Shown: positions 21,809 to 31,973 of the stretch, piece by piece
Numbering within the stretch: position 1 is the stretch's first letter
Layout: each line of letters begins with the position of its first letter
Assembly: GCA_025685495.1 (NCBI GenBank)
Contig: JAJNMT010000270.1
Span: 1,550,001-1,614,000 of the forward strand
Reading direction: 5' to 3'
Source of the DNA: Huntiella abstrusa
Taxonomy: Eukaryota > Ascomycota > Sordariomycetes > Microascales > Ceratocystidaceae
DNA: 64,000 nt
Notes under the pieces: model-generated
Told to the model about the DNA's origin: nothing
The model's database searches: none
The model's input: the letters and a program-made list of their open reading frames with translations, nothing else
Made by a program: the position numbers and the translations under genes

Positions 21809-22985
21809 TTACTCAGAGAACAACTTCCGGTACGCCGCCTTCGTCTTCTCATTACGCGCCTGGACCCGCGCAGCAACAGCGTTGAACTCGTTAATGATCG
21901 CCGCATCCGTAGGCGCAAGCTCCTTGGCGATCTTCAGATCCTTAAGCGCCTCCTCCTCATCCTTCAACGCCCGGTTCGCCTGCGCCCGACGGAACAAACT
22001 CTTGGCCTTGTCAGCATCCTTAATGCCTGGGACCCGAAGAGCGGCGGAAGCAGCCTTGCGGCACTCGGCCCACTCCGACTTCTTGGAGAGCAGAAGGGCA
22101 AGGTTGTTGTTCAGCTGGATGCGCAGGAGAGCCCAGGCAGCCTTGGTGGCATCGTCGGCCTTGTCGTAGTCTTCGGGGTCCTCGTCGAGGTAGCGGAGAG
22201 CCTTTTGGTACTTGGCGATACCGGCGGTGAGGTCGCCAGCCTTGAAAGCGGCGGCACCGAAGCCCTTGACGGCAGTGGCGATGCGGAAGCACTCGGCAGC
22301 AAGCAGCTGTTCACCGTCGTGGTCTTCGGGGTAGTCTTCGTAGGCATCGCCGTAGGGGTCGGCTTCGGTGCCACCAGAGACAGTCGGGGCGTCGGCGGCG
22401 AGCTCACCGGAGTTGGTGATGATGACGGGCTTGTTGGGGCGGTCGCTGCCGTCGGTGGGGCAGTTCTCAATGGCGCGGACGATGGACTTGCCAGCAATGA
22501 CCTCGCCGAAGACGACGTGCTTGTTGTCGAGATGGGGGGTGGCAACGGTTGTAATGAAGAACTGAGAGCCGTTGGTGTCTTAAGAATACAGGTTAGCAGG
22601 GGTAATAAGGTTATCTAACCATCGGATGACATGACTTACTAGGGCCAGCATTAGCCATGGACAAGAGGAAAGGCTTATCGTGCTTCTTGGGGAAGGCCTC
22701 ATCCTGGAACTTCTCGCCGTAGATAGATTCGCCACCGGTACCATCACCCTGGGTGAAGTCACCACCCTGGATCATGAACTGCTTGATGACGCGGTGGAAG
22801 CCCGACTTGGCGTAGCAGAGGGGCTTGCCGGACTTTCCGATGCCCTTCTCACCAGTGCACAGGGCACGGAAGTTCTCGGCGGTCTTGGGGACCAGGTCAG
22901 TGTAGAGACGCATGACGATGCGGCCCATAGGCTGGTCGTTGATGGAGACGTCGAAAAAGACGCGGGGGCGGGAGTCTTCGGACAT
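21809..22985 (-). CDS. CPR6: Cyclophilin-40, peptidyl-prolyl isomerase with TPR domain
   Basis: Two minus-strand exons, 22985..22640 and 22578..21809, coding 371 aa, the normal size for Cyp40. The 61-nt intron has GTAAGT donor and TGCTAAC branch; splicing joins NAGP to NTNGSQFF. The N-terminal cyclophilin domain (about 1-175) shows RVFFDVSINDQPMGRIVMRL, FHRVIKQFMIQGGDFTQGDG and the active-site block SMANAGPNTNGSQFFITT. The C-terminal half is TPR (about 215-365: AIAKYQKALRYLDE, ALLRIQLNNNLALLLSK, AKSLFRRAQANRALKDEEEA), the module that binds the C-terminal EEVD of Hsp90. Role: Hsp90 co-chaperone in the cytosol. Confidence 0.95.
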
Positions 22986-23477
22986 GGTTGGCGGGGTTTG
23001 TTAGATGGTTGATGGAAATGGCGGGGTAGCTAGCTTGCTGTTACGATGAACAAAGTCGGAGAAGATTGAAGGGGAAAAGAAAAAAAGGTGGAATGGTTAT
23101 TGAGGGAAAGTCCTCTTAGAAATATATCATCTACATATTATACAAAAGGCAACACGCCCTAGAAAGCCCCCTCTGGACAGCTATGGAAGCTTCTAGCCGT
23201 TTGTTGAGCACATGCGTTGTTTACTTCCCATTAGAGCGACCATTTTTAGCCGGTTCTGCCGGGGGGTTTGGTGGGGCGTAAAAGGCGGTATTCAAAGTTT
23301 GTTGCCGTTTGGCAGCCACGGGGAACGGTTGCAAGCATGGACAGGAGATTAATGAGTGTAACTGATGTACGGCGGTCTAGTGGGACGCAAGCTGTTTTAT
23401 ATGGAATTGTCGGAATAGGACAGCTATGGCTATGCGGGGGGAGGAAAGATATTCGGGATTCGAACCCTTGGTAAGGG
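22986..23477 (-). promoter_or_regulatory. CPR6 upstream region with a short heat-shock-like element
   Basis: The gap between the CPR6 start and the 3' end of the deacylase gene. It contains GAAGCTTC at 23186-23193, which fits two inverted nGAAn units of a heat-shock element, and a CCCCT stress-type pentamer near 23168. Cyp40 genes are Hsf1-controlled in yeast, so this is reasonable, but two units make a weak element. Confidence 0.3.
23456..23466 (-). promoter_or_regulatory. Orphan Pol III B-box sequence
   Basis: The minus strand reads GGTTCGAATCC, an exact match to the tRNA B-box consensus GGTTCGANTCC. The surrounding bases do not form a cloverleaf and no A box is evident upstream. It sits just downstream of the deacylase stop codon. 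Confidence 0.3.
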
Positions 23478-24253
23478 TTATCTGGAGTAAGAGGCCTTGT
23501 GGAACGTGGTTGGTGTGACACTGTTTAGTTTATGAGGACAGATGGGGATATCTAAGAGCTTTTGTTGGTACCGCCAACGTTAAGTTCCATGGTAACCTAT
23601 GGGAAGGATTCAGTTAGCACATATAATTGGGGTAATCAAAGGGTTGATTGAACTTACCGGGCCATCATTGACCAAGGCGACCTCCATCATTGCCTGGAAC
23701 TTGCCGTTCTTAACCTTTGATTCGACATACCCAGCTTGAACCTTTTCAAGGAAGTAATGATAAAGTTTGCTAGCCTCATCCGGTGGACAAGCTCCGTGGA
23801 AGTCTGGTTTTGTTCCCTTGGTCGTCTTGGCAAGAAGAGTGAATTGCGAGACTGGAGGGTTGGTTGTCAGTTTTATTCTCCGGTTCGATATGTGTGACTT
23901 ACCACAGAGAACTTCACCGCCAATGTCCATGACTCCCTTTTTCCACTGTTTCGGGGGTTTGTTATAGTCAGTACAGTCGAGTCTTAGACACTCCGGGGTC
24001 TACGTACTCGTTGTCCGGTCTCCTCGTCATCCCATAACTTGAACTTGAGAATCTTCTCCGCCATCCGGTCCGCGTCCTTTTCAGTATCTCCAGGTGCAAT
24101 CGCTGCGAACACTAACACTCCCTTCCCAATCTCCGAAATCTTGACCTTATCCACAGTCACCGACGCCGACAACACCCTTTGTAACACAGCTAATAGGTTT
24201 GTTAGTCTACTTGCGCATTTCTTCATACTCAGTGGAAAAGACATACCCTTCAT
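23478..24253 (-). CDS. DTD1: D-aminoacyl-tRNA deacylase
   Basis: Five minus-strand exons: 24253..24247, 24189..24008, 23945..23903, 23851..23658, 23597..23478, coding 181 aa. Introns are 57, 62, 51 and 60 nt, with donors GTATGT, GTACGT, GTAAGT, GTAAGT. The first coding exon is only ATGAAGG, and joining gives the family N-terminus MKAVLQRVLSASVTVD. Catalytic signatures are complete: SQFTLLA at about 79-85 and NDGPVT at about 139-144, the Gly-cisPro motif that rejects L-aminoacyl-tRNA. The enzyme frees D-amino acids (and glycine mischarged on tRNA-Ala) from tRNA. The last 35 or so residues (LKRWRYQQKLL... to FHKASYSR) extend past the usual end of the family. I infer the exon structure, and the last exon is the least certain part. 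Confidence 0.88.
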
Positions 24254-26122
24254 TTTAATTTCCGTGAAATATGTCTATTACTTCCAGAGCCCCTCCGCCT
24301 CTCAAGCCCGCTCACTAACAACCTATTTCAACCCCGCCAAACTTATCTAACCCTGACACAACCCTATCTCTCTATGGATAAATTACCTGCAGCTTGCTCT
24401 GACTACCGATGTGGCCGAAGCTTTTATCTAACTCTCTTGATTAAGCTGATTCGCTACGATGAATGAGGAATCCTAGTGACATTTAGCACTTTCAGATTTC
24501 AACCGTTAATGACGGCCGAAACAAACTCGGGCGTTTACTTCTTTTATGGTAGTAACTGATTGGCCTTTTGTCTATCCGTAGTTCCGCATTGGAGTCGGCC
24601 ATCGAGAAAAGGCATGTTTGCCATCGATGGACGCCCCAATTGCAACAGGCAAAAGCCCCATTCTCCAGCTGTCCTGTGTCGCCGTAAGCTCAGACGACGG
24701 TGATTCATCGTGTCTCATACGATTGATTTGTATTGGCAATTCTCCTGCCCTCTCCGTCATGACTCCCCGCCCTGATACCGATGTTTCCGGATATTAGCTG
24801 CATACTTGAATGGAATATCAAATGAAACCACGCTTAAATTGGCAACATCCTTCGTGAATATCGATCCCTCCCGGACCTTCCTTCATTGCGCCAACCTTCT
24901 TCGTCATTTGGGTCCCGACCCATCACTGTAAAAATCACGTGATAAGGATCTCTTTGATTGGTCCGTTTCCACCCCTCTCTGCTTTTACACCCATCTTCGT
25001 CCCATCCGAGCCAAAGTGCCGCGCCGTGATTTTATCGGTTCTGTTACAGATTGGAATTGTTTCCGGACTCGTGTGTTGAATACTCGTTTGTAAGTTAGAA
25101 GCTTCAGATCCCGTACCTGGTGTTTTGAGCCAGTGCCCGAATTCAGGTTATCCAAATCAGTGCTTATTCAATCTGCCTGAACCAACCAATTACAGGGGGG
25201 CATTGTGAACTTGTTCAATTGCTTTGTCCCCAGAATCGCCAAAGGCCCCGATTATTTTCGTTTTCCTCCTTCAGAATTGGCGCATCGTGTGTTTTGTCAA
25301 TTTTGATCTCTTATTTCCCGTCTTTACTGAGTGTTGTCACTACTCATACACTTTTGTTAATGCCATTGGTCCTCATCCAGATTGTCCTGCTCTGCGAATA
25401 GGAACTCAAAGTCCGGATTTGGCCACTGTGCATTCTACACGTCTCGACCTCTACACCTGTTTCCTACCACCTCACCAAATCAACAATCACCTGTTTTCAG
25501 TTGACACTCGCCTAGTGTGCGTATACATTCAATGGACACCATTCTACGAGAATCTCTTCGACCCTACATGTCTTTTATTTGTTGCATGCTGCTTTGGATT
25601 GACTTGCGTCGGAGTCTCGGCTGACTTCCCGTTCTTTGTCTACTTTGGGTCGCCGTCGTCATCTTGACTGTCAGCTTTGCCTTAGCTGATACTCGGGTCG
25701 CCGAATACGCTAAAATATGGCATACTATTCCTACAGCACTTCTCCAAATTATTGCCTCTCTCTTTTTGCCCCTCAATAGACAGCCTCGTCCAATAAACCT
25801 AGCAGAGCGTCGCCCCAATTGCAATTACTAACTTTTTGACTTTATCCCAATTGCCAGGCTCCTACTAGTTTTGCGACCCACATTGATTGTGTCTGTAGTG
25901 ATTACCTCAATCAACCACTACCCAAAGTATCATCTATATTTTCTATTCCCAGATTGCTAGATTCCTCGCCGTCTACCAAACACTCAATTTTCCTTTCCCG
26001 GATCCGCTCCGCAAGTCCGGATACCTCGACAACCTCCACCTATCCATATACCTCTATCAAACCTCTCCTCCACACCTACGAATACCGATTTTGAGCCGGC
26101 AGCTCATCGCCTACTGCCCATC
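24254..26122. other. Divergent intergenic region between DTD1 and NOT3/5
   Basis: About 1.9 kb. No gene is supported. The right half (from about 25000) is pyrimidine-rich on the plus strand and has several upstream AUGs and short frames, which suggests a long 5' leader for the NOT3/5 gene. Confidence 0.55.
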
Positions 26123-28305
26123 ATGTCAAATCGAAAATTACAACAAGAAATGGAGAAGGTCTTCAAGAAGATTGACGAAGGAGTTACCGAGTTTGAGGCG
26201 CTACATGAGAAGATAGAACAGTCCACGAATCCCGCCCAAAAAGAGAAACTCGAAGATCAATTGAAGCGCGAAATAAAGAAGCTCCAACGACTTCGTGACC
26301 AGATCAAGACTTGGGCCGCTAGCAACGACATCAAGGACAAAGGCCCATTGCTGGAGAAGCGCAAACTCATCGAAACGGTGCGCATGAATTCTCTACTTAC
26401 AGAGTCGGACAGTTGGCAAGACTAACGCAAGTTGAGCATGACAGCAAATGGAAAAGTTCAAGGCAATCGAAAAAGCCATGAAGACCAAAGCGTATTCTAA
26501 AGAAGGTTTAGCAGCTGCCGCAAATCTCGATCCACGAGAACAAGCCAAGGTAGAAGCCGGCACATTCCTCGGCGAAATGGTAGATAACTTGGAGCTACAA
26601 ATCGAGGAGCTTGAGGTATCGGCCGAAGCGTTAGCAGGTGCAAAGCGCGGCAAGAACAACAGCTCAAAACAAGAGCGGTTAGATGACATTGAACACAAGA
26701 TTGAGCGACATAAGTATCACCAAGGAAAGCTCGAATTAATACGTCGGTCTCTCGAGAACGGCGGCATCGACACAGAACAGGTCAAAGAGCTCGAAGAAGA
26801 CATCTTGTACTATGTCAACAACAACAACGATGGCGATTTTATTGAAAACGACTATCTGTACGACGATCTCAACCTTGAAGCTGATGAAGATGCGTTCGGT
26901 ATGCACCTGAGTGACGAAAAGCCAGCAGATACTCACTCGGTAACCGACGAAGGCCCAAGTCCCGGAGAGGCCATCATCGAAAGCCTCAAGGCGTCAAGTA
27001 AACCACGTGGGGCCGAGCCTTCAGGAAAACGACAAGTTTCAGCACAACTCAAGTCACCATTACCGTCTCTAGCTTCTTTGCATCCAACAGCATCATCAAG
27101 CAAGGAGCAGATGAAGCCAGCGCCAGTACCAGCACGACCAGCCGGCGAAGGCCTCAAGTATGCATCAGCAGCAGCTGCCGCCGCAGCAGCGGATAAAAAT
27201 GTCGGTATTTCACCATTACCGCCACCATCAGGCGCAGCCCCAGCTCGGAGTAGTGCGACGAGCTCACCCGCCATTTCTCTTTCTCAGTCTACCTCCACAA
27301 ACAACGAATCCCGCCAAGTGGAAGTGCCACCGCCAAAGGCCACCACGACACCCTCGAACAAGTCTACTCCGCAAAGTACGACCTCTCGGGTGGTGAAGAA
27401 GGCACCGTCGTCTTCTTCAATGATGCCAGAAGCTCCATCTTCACAAGGTCAGTCTATATATTGAGTCACTGTATGATACTCACTAACACGAAGGTTATAT
27501 AGGGGCTGTCTCTACGCCTGTCACTACCTCCAGCAAGCCACAAGATTCTACAACGACGACACCATCACGCGAAACACCAGCGTCTAACACTACCTCTTCT
27601 ATAACTAAGGGCTCTCGGGCAACGTCGTCATCTTCTGCCGCACCATCGCAAGCTCCAACATGGACAGCTTCAGGATCCAAAGCATCGGCGGCCACTACTG
27701 CTGTGTCGTCAACAGCGTCTGCAATTGCGGAAGAGGAGTCTATTTATCACCTTCCTGCGTCTTTGCAGGATCTCCTGGAGCCCTATGAGCTTGCCCACGC
27801 GCAACCAATGGGTGCTAGTGATCCAGCCACTCTGCGCATGCTTGAGGCCAGCAATCGGGATGCCCCCAAAACGGCTGATTCTGAGCCTCGCAAGCTCTAT
27901 GTGCCTGAAATTCCAGTAAATATTTCAGGAAGCACGTATCCCACACAGCCCTTAGGTCTTCTTGAGCACCCACGCATGTATGGCCGCTTGGAAACTGAGA
28001 CGCTCTTTTATCTGTTTTACTACAGACAAGGATCGCCACAGCAGTACATGGCCGCGAAGGCGCTCAAGGAGCAATCATGGCGCTTCCACAAGCAATATCA
28101 AACGTGGTTCCAGCGTCACGAAGAGCCCAAAAGTATCACTGAGGAGTACGAGCAGGGTACCTATAGGTTCTTTGATTATGAGAGTACTTGGTAAGTTTGC
28201 GTGAATATAACAGACAATAGCACATCGTACTAACATGTTTGTAGGATGAACCGTCGCAAGGCTGATTTCAAGTTCACTTACAAGTTCCTTGAGGATGAGA
28301 TTTAA
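26123..28305 (+). CDS. NOT5: CCR4-NOT complex subunit NOT3/NOT5
   Basis: Four exons: 26123..26377, 26445..27447, 27503..28190, 28245..28305, coding 668 aa. Intron 1 uses an unusual GTGCGC donor but has a good ACTAAC branch, and splicing joins LIET to QMEKFKAIEKAMKTKAYSKE, the conserved NOT3/5 sequence. The N-terminal domain (about 1-235) is coiled coil, beginning MSNRKLQQEMEKVFKKIDEG. An acidic Asn-rich stretch (YYVNNNNDGDFIENDYLYDD) follows, then a Ser/Pro/Ala-rich linker of about 250 residues with a poly-Ala run. The C-terminal NOT module is present: RMYGRLETETLFYLFYYRQG and SWRFHKQYQTWFQRHEEPK. Role: scaffold of the deadenylase complex in mRNA decay and translational control. S. cerevisiae has paralogues Not3 and Not5, most filamentous fungi one gene. 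Confidence 0.94.
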
Positions 28306-31300
28306 ACCAGGTTGTCTATTGACAACCGGGTAGTTCACCTGCGTCTTGTATCTTTTTCTTGTTGTTTTGGGTCCTGTCGATATTCGAGCTGTATCTTTGA
28401 GAGAGGATCAGTCTCGATGTTAGTGGGGTTGATGTGTATCGCTTGTTTCTTGGTTTTGCCGTTGATAAATGCATAATTGGCAATGCTGCCTCCTTTTGTG
28501 GATGTCTTGTCCTGTATCGACTGTGCGTGTGTTTAGGGTCATTCTGTAGACTCTTGTAGCGGAAATTGACCTGTATCATTACCGAACCACGGCCTAACTT
28601 ATGGGTGAAGAAATATCGCTGACATCCGTGATTGCATTTTTCAATATGGTACATTGTGTTGAATGTGTTGAATGTGTTGATTGTATGTTTTCTTCGAGTA
28701 CTGTAAAGCTAAGTTTTTTATGTTCAGTCATCCTCGACTTGTTTGTCTGTTGTACAACACTATTACCTCACAGGCATCAGTTTCATTCGTATTTCAGTTA
28801 CTTGTTGAAATGCCTTTGGCATTTTGTATGTACATCTGTATGTAAATGCAAAGCTTGATTATTTCCTGTTGTCTTTGGGAAGCTTGAGACACCGGCGGTT
28901 AATAAAATATACATTTATGCGTGTACTTTAGTATTTTGTCCTCAAGCAGAGACGCTATATTCACTATTTTAGGTGTCTGTCTTGCTGTTTTTATCTAGAT
29001 CAAGGTATGTACCTCTACGTTGTCTACTAATATGATTCCGTAGGTACATCTACGGCACCTATTCTTGATATGTCACATATCCAAATAAGCAAAACTCGAC
29101 TCCGTTGGAGGTTAACTCAAATCCGACCATTTCAGGTTGTCATTGCTTGTAATGACTATCCGAGGTACTGTATATGAGCATGTTGATGAATGTACACATA
29201 TTTATCGGGAAGATACGGTATTACTTAATTCTGGTGGCAGAGATAGTTAAAATATGGTTATCATCCCATCGTGTTTAGACTTCAATGAACAAAAGATGGC
29301 TGTGGACTACCTGAGCAACCTACCAAACCCAATATCTAGCTAAGCATCGGTCACCGGCTCTCGGTGAGGCGTGAAGGTCTATGCTATCAGGTGAATGTAC
29401 ACGCATATGCATTCATAACCCAACCAAGTGAATAGGATTCAACCTCGCAAAAGAGTCGGTAAGATTTTCCGAAGGCTATGTTACATGGCGAGAATCTAAA
29501 TGTAGAATCTCAAATAGATCACTGCCGAGGTGGAAGTATACACCGACTTACAGACCCAATATATTACATGTGGCCAATGGGCCTGTACTACACGAAGTGT
29601 TGGGAAGTGACGTCACTTCTGGGAAATATAGTTCTCTTTGGCGGGCAATCATCGTCTAAATGTTGGCCAGAACGTGGCTTTGATTGGAAGGAGTGTGTAA
29701 CGACATGCGGTGCTTACACAGTTTCTTAATACTTACATAGATAGATCCTACAAAAGCTCATTTGACAATTTATATAATCATTAAATGTGCTTTTATAAGT
29801 TTTGAGAATATGACTGGTTTGACGTCGTGATTGGGGGATTGGCGAGAGGAAGTTACAGTACCTGTCTGGCAATGTTTGTAGCTTTTGTTTTGTGATAGTT
29901 GACTTTTTCTGGTTACTTGTAGTTTATCTTTGTGAACAATACTTTATTAAGTTGGTTCATATGTAGTTGAACATGCTAGTCAATTATACATTCAGAACTA
30001 TAGTATACCGGTAGATTACCGCGTATTTACTAGCCCTACGGCCGTACGTTCAATGTTTCGTCATCGGTCGATCATTCTTAGATCCCGTGCGTCGTGCGCC
30101 TATGGTAGGGTTATAGAAATCGTACGTAAGGGTTACACATAAGTACCCTCGACGTGATAGTTGAGTTGAAGATGACAGCCTGACGAGGCGGATGTCCGGA
30201 GTGACAAATACCTGATTATGATGACCCGAGGTCGGAAGACCCCCGTATCGAGTCTAGACCTTTCCCCGGAGCATAGGCATCAGCATTTACAAAGCTATTT
30301 TGTATACAAATGTACATGACTAATGGTGCTAGGACATAGGATCTCCTCACATTCTGCAGCATTGGCAAACATGCATCCATCAAGGCTGTACATCGACCCG
30401 TGACTCCACCCACGACTTCGTCATCAACCAACCCGACCACCATTGCCCATTGAAAATCCCCTGTCTCATCAACCACATGTCAAGAACGAATGCCCGAACT
30501 CTCGGGAACTCCCCGCTTAACATGTCCAAACTACGAGCAACAATTACCCAAACTAGCCAGTCATCCCACTTTGCCACGCAATCTAGGTATGCACATACAG
30601 TACACACGAAAAGAAAATGGAGTTTTCTTCCCGCCACCAATCCGCCAGTTGTAAAAGCCCCAACACAGCCTACCGTCCCCGACTGACCGATCGGGCGCTT
30701 TTGAGCTACGCCAAGATTAGGTTTAGCGGGGAGGTAGCCGATAGCTGGTAGTTCTTGGCCTGTGACGTAGCGGCGACGGATCCGGCGATGTCTGAGATTT
30801 TTATGTATTTAGGTAGCTAGGTGGCCGCTGTTTGAGCAGAAACTGTTTTCCCCCTTTACAATTTTTTTCTTCTTCTTTTTCGCAATTACTTGGAATTTTT
30901 TTTCATCAAAATGACATCGATATCAAGTATTGAAGCTCGTAGCCGGTAAGTTTTATTGCGTCGTCTTATTCAGTGCCCCACCTACTCGGTTCCTTTTCGT
31001 TGTTGCCTCTTTACCGCTCCGTTTAATTCGGATTTCTTTATTCCTTCCCATTTGCAGTGCCCTGTAAGGTAGCGACACATCATGTTGTATGTCGTGAGTA
31101 CATACAACATACGTATGCACAAGCGGAGAGACATTGAGGACAAGTAAACGAGCCAGTTGTAATCAGCTTGTTGCACTGCCTATTCATAGGGTGCCATCCG
31201 TCTCTCCAATGTCTTCTTTGGGGAAATTCCCTGTTTTGTTCTGCTGATCATCCCGACCGATTGACCCGCCTTTGAAGGTGGACGGACTGCTTGGCGAGTG

Positions 31301-31493
31301 CCTGCTTTGGTATGCAAATAGATAAAGATGGGATGGGATGGACCGGACCAGTTTGCTTTATTTAGCTTTTCTGGTCTTGTGCGTCTTTGGCTATTTAACC
31401 TTCCACGTTTTTTTTTTCTCGTCTTGGAGAAAGTTGATTGTCTTTCCTTCCTTTACCATCAATTGGACATAATTCGCCAACGAATAGCTAACC
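28306..31493. other. Intergenic region, no gene recognised
   Basis: About 3.2 kb. Three tandem GTGTTGAAT-type 9-mers lie at 28656-28680 in the probable 3' UTR of NOT5. A short frame with AUG at 30910 runs 35 bases to a GTAAGT donor, but no coding exon follows, so it may be a non-coding leader. The last 150 bases before 31494 are T-rich and probably the leader of the RCR-like gene. Confidence 0.55.
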
Positions 31494-31973
31494 ATGGGTA
31501 TATTCGACAGTTGCTACTACAACTCTTATGGTTACCGCTACTGCAACCGAAGCGGTTGGTACCATTGGGGTCGCTGGGTGGTAGTCGGTGTTCTCATCGT
31601 CGCTGCCATTTTCATTCTCTCGATCATGGCCTGTCTCAACTCACGCCGTCGTCGCCGTCGTGGCGTCCAACCCGTTTACGGCACCGCCTGGATGGCTCCT
31701 CTCCCAAAATACACGACTCAACCCGCCCCCGGCCATCAATCCTACGGTCAGGGCTCATCCGGCGCCCCACAAGCGCCGCCGCAAAGCGGTTACTATGCCC
31801 CAGCTCCGCCCATGTACCAGGCCAATACTGGCACTACAAACACGACTCAGGATGTGCCGTTACAGTCACCGCCGCAGACTTACCAAGGTGGTGGTGCCGC
31901 ACAGGGGTATTACTCGGGAACTACACAAGAACAATATGCGCCACCCGCGGGCCCGCCTCCGGGACATAAGTGA
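31494..31973 (+). CDS. RCR-family membrane protein (Congo red resistance / chitin deposition)
   Basis: Single exon, 159 aa. A short Tyr/Cys-rich N-terminus (MGIFDSCYYNSYGYRYCNRS) is followed by one membrane segment at about 27-47 (WVVVGVLIVAAIFILSIMAC), an Arg cluster (SRRRRRRG) as stop-transfer, and a Pro/Gln/Gly/Tyr-rich cytoplasmic tail. This is the layout of yeast Rcr1/Rcr2 and the fungal RCR family. The tail contains a PPMY motif (near residue 104), the PPxY type that binds WW domains of the ubiquitin ligase Rsp5; Rcr1/2 act with Rsp5 in endosome-vacuole sorting of plasma-membrane proteins and lower chitin deposition. Start context CCATGG is good. Confidence 0.85.
   Translation: MGIFDSCYYNSYGYRYCNRSGWYHWGRWVVVGVLIVAAIFILSIMACLNSRRRRRRGVQPVYGTAWMAPLPKYTTQPAPGHQSYGQGSSGAPQAPPQSGYYAPAPPMYQANTGTTNTTQDVPLQSPPQTYQGGGAAQGYYSGTTQEQYAPPAGPPPGHK

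Noticed and set aside
23440..23510. Possible second tRNA-Trp (CTCCAGA loop followed by a B box) on the minus strand
   Set aside because: Only three base pairs close the would-be anticodon loop, no D-arm GG is present, and the acceptor ends do not pair. The stretch overlaps the last deacylase exon.
25224..25667. 147-codon plus-strand frame upstream of NOT3/5
   Set aside because: It is Phe/Leu/Ser-rich from T/C-rich DNA, with no signature, and sits in the expected leader.
30910..31065. Short AUG frame ending at a GTAAGT donor with a possible TTTGCAG acceptor downstream
   Set aside because: Joining the exons gives only about 40 residues with no protein-like character, so it is more likely leader RNA or chance.
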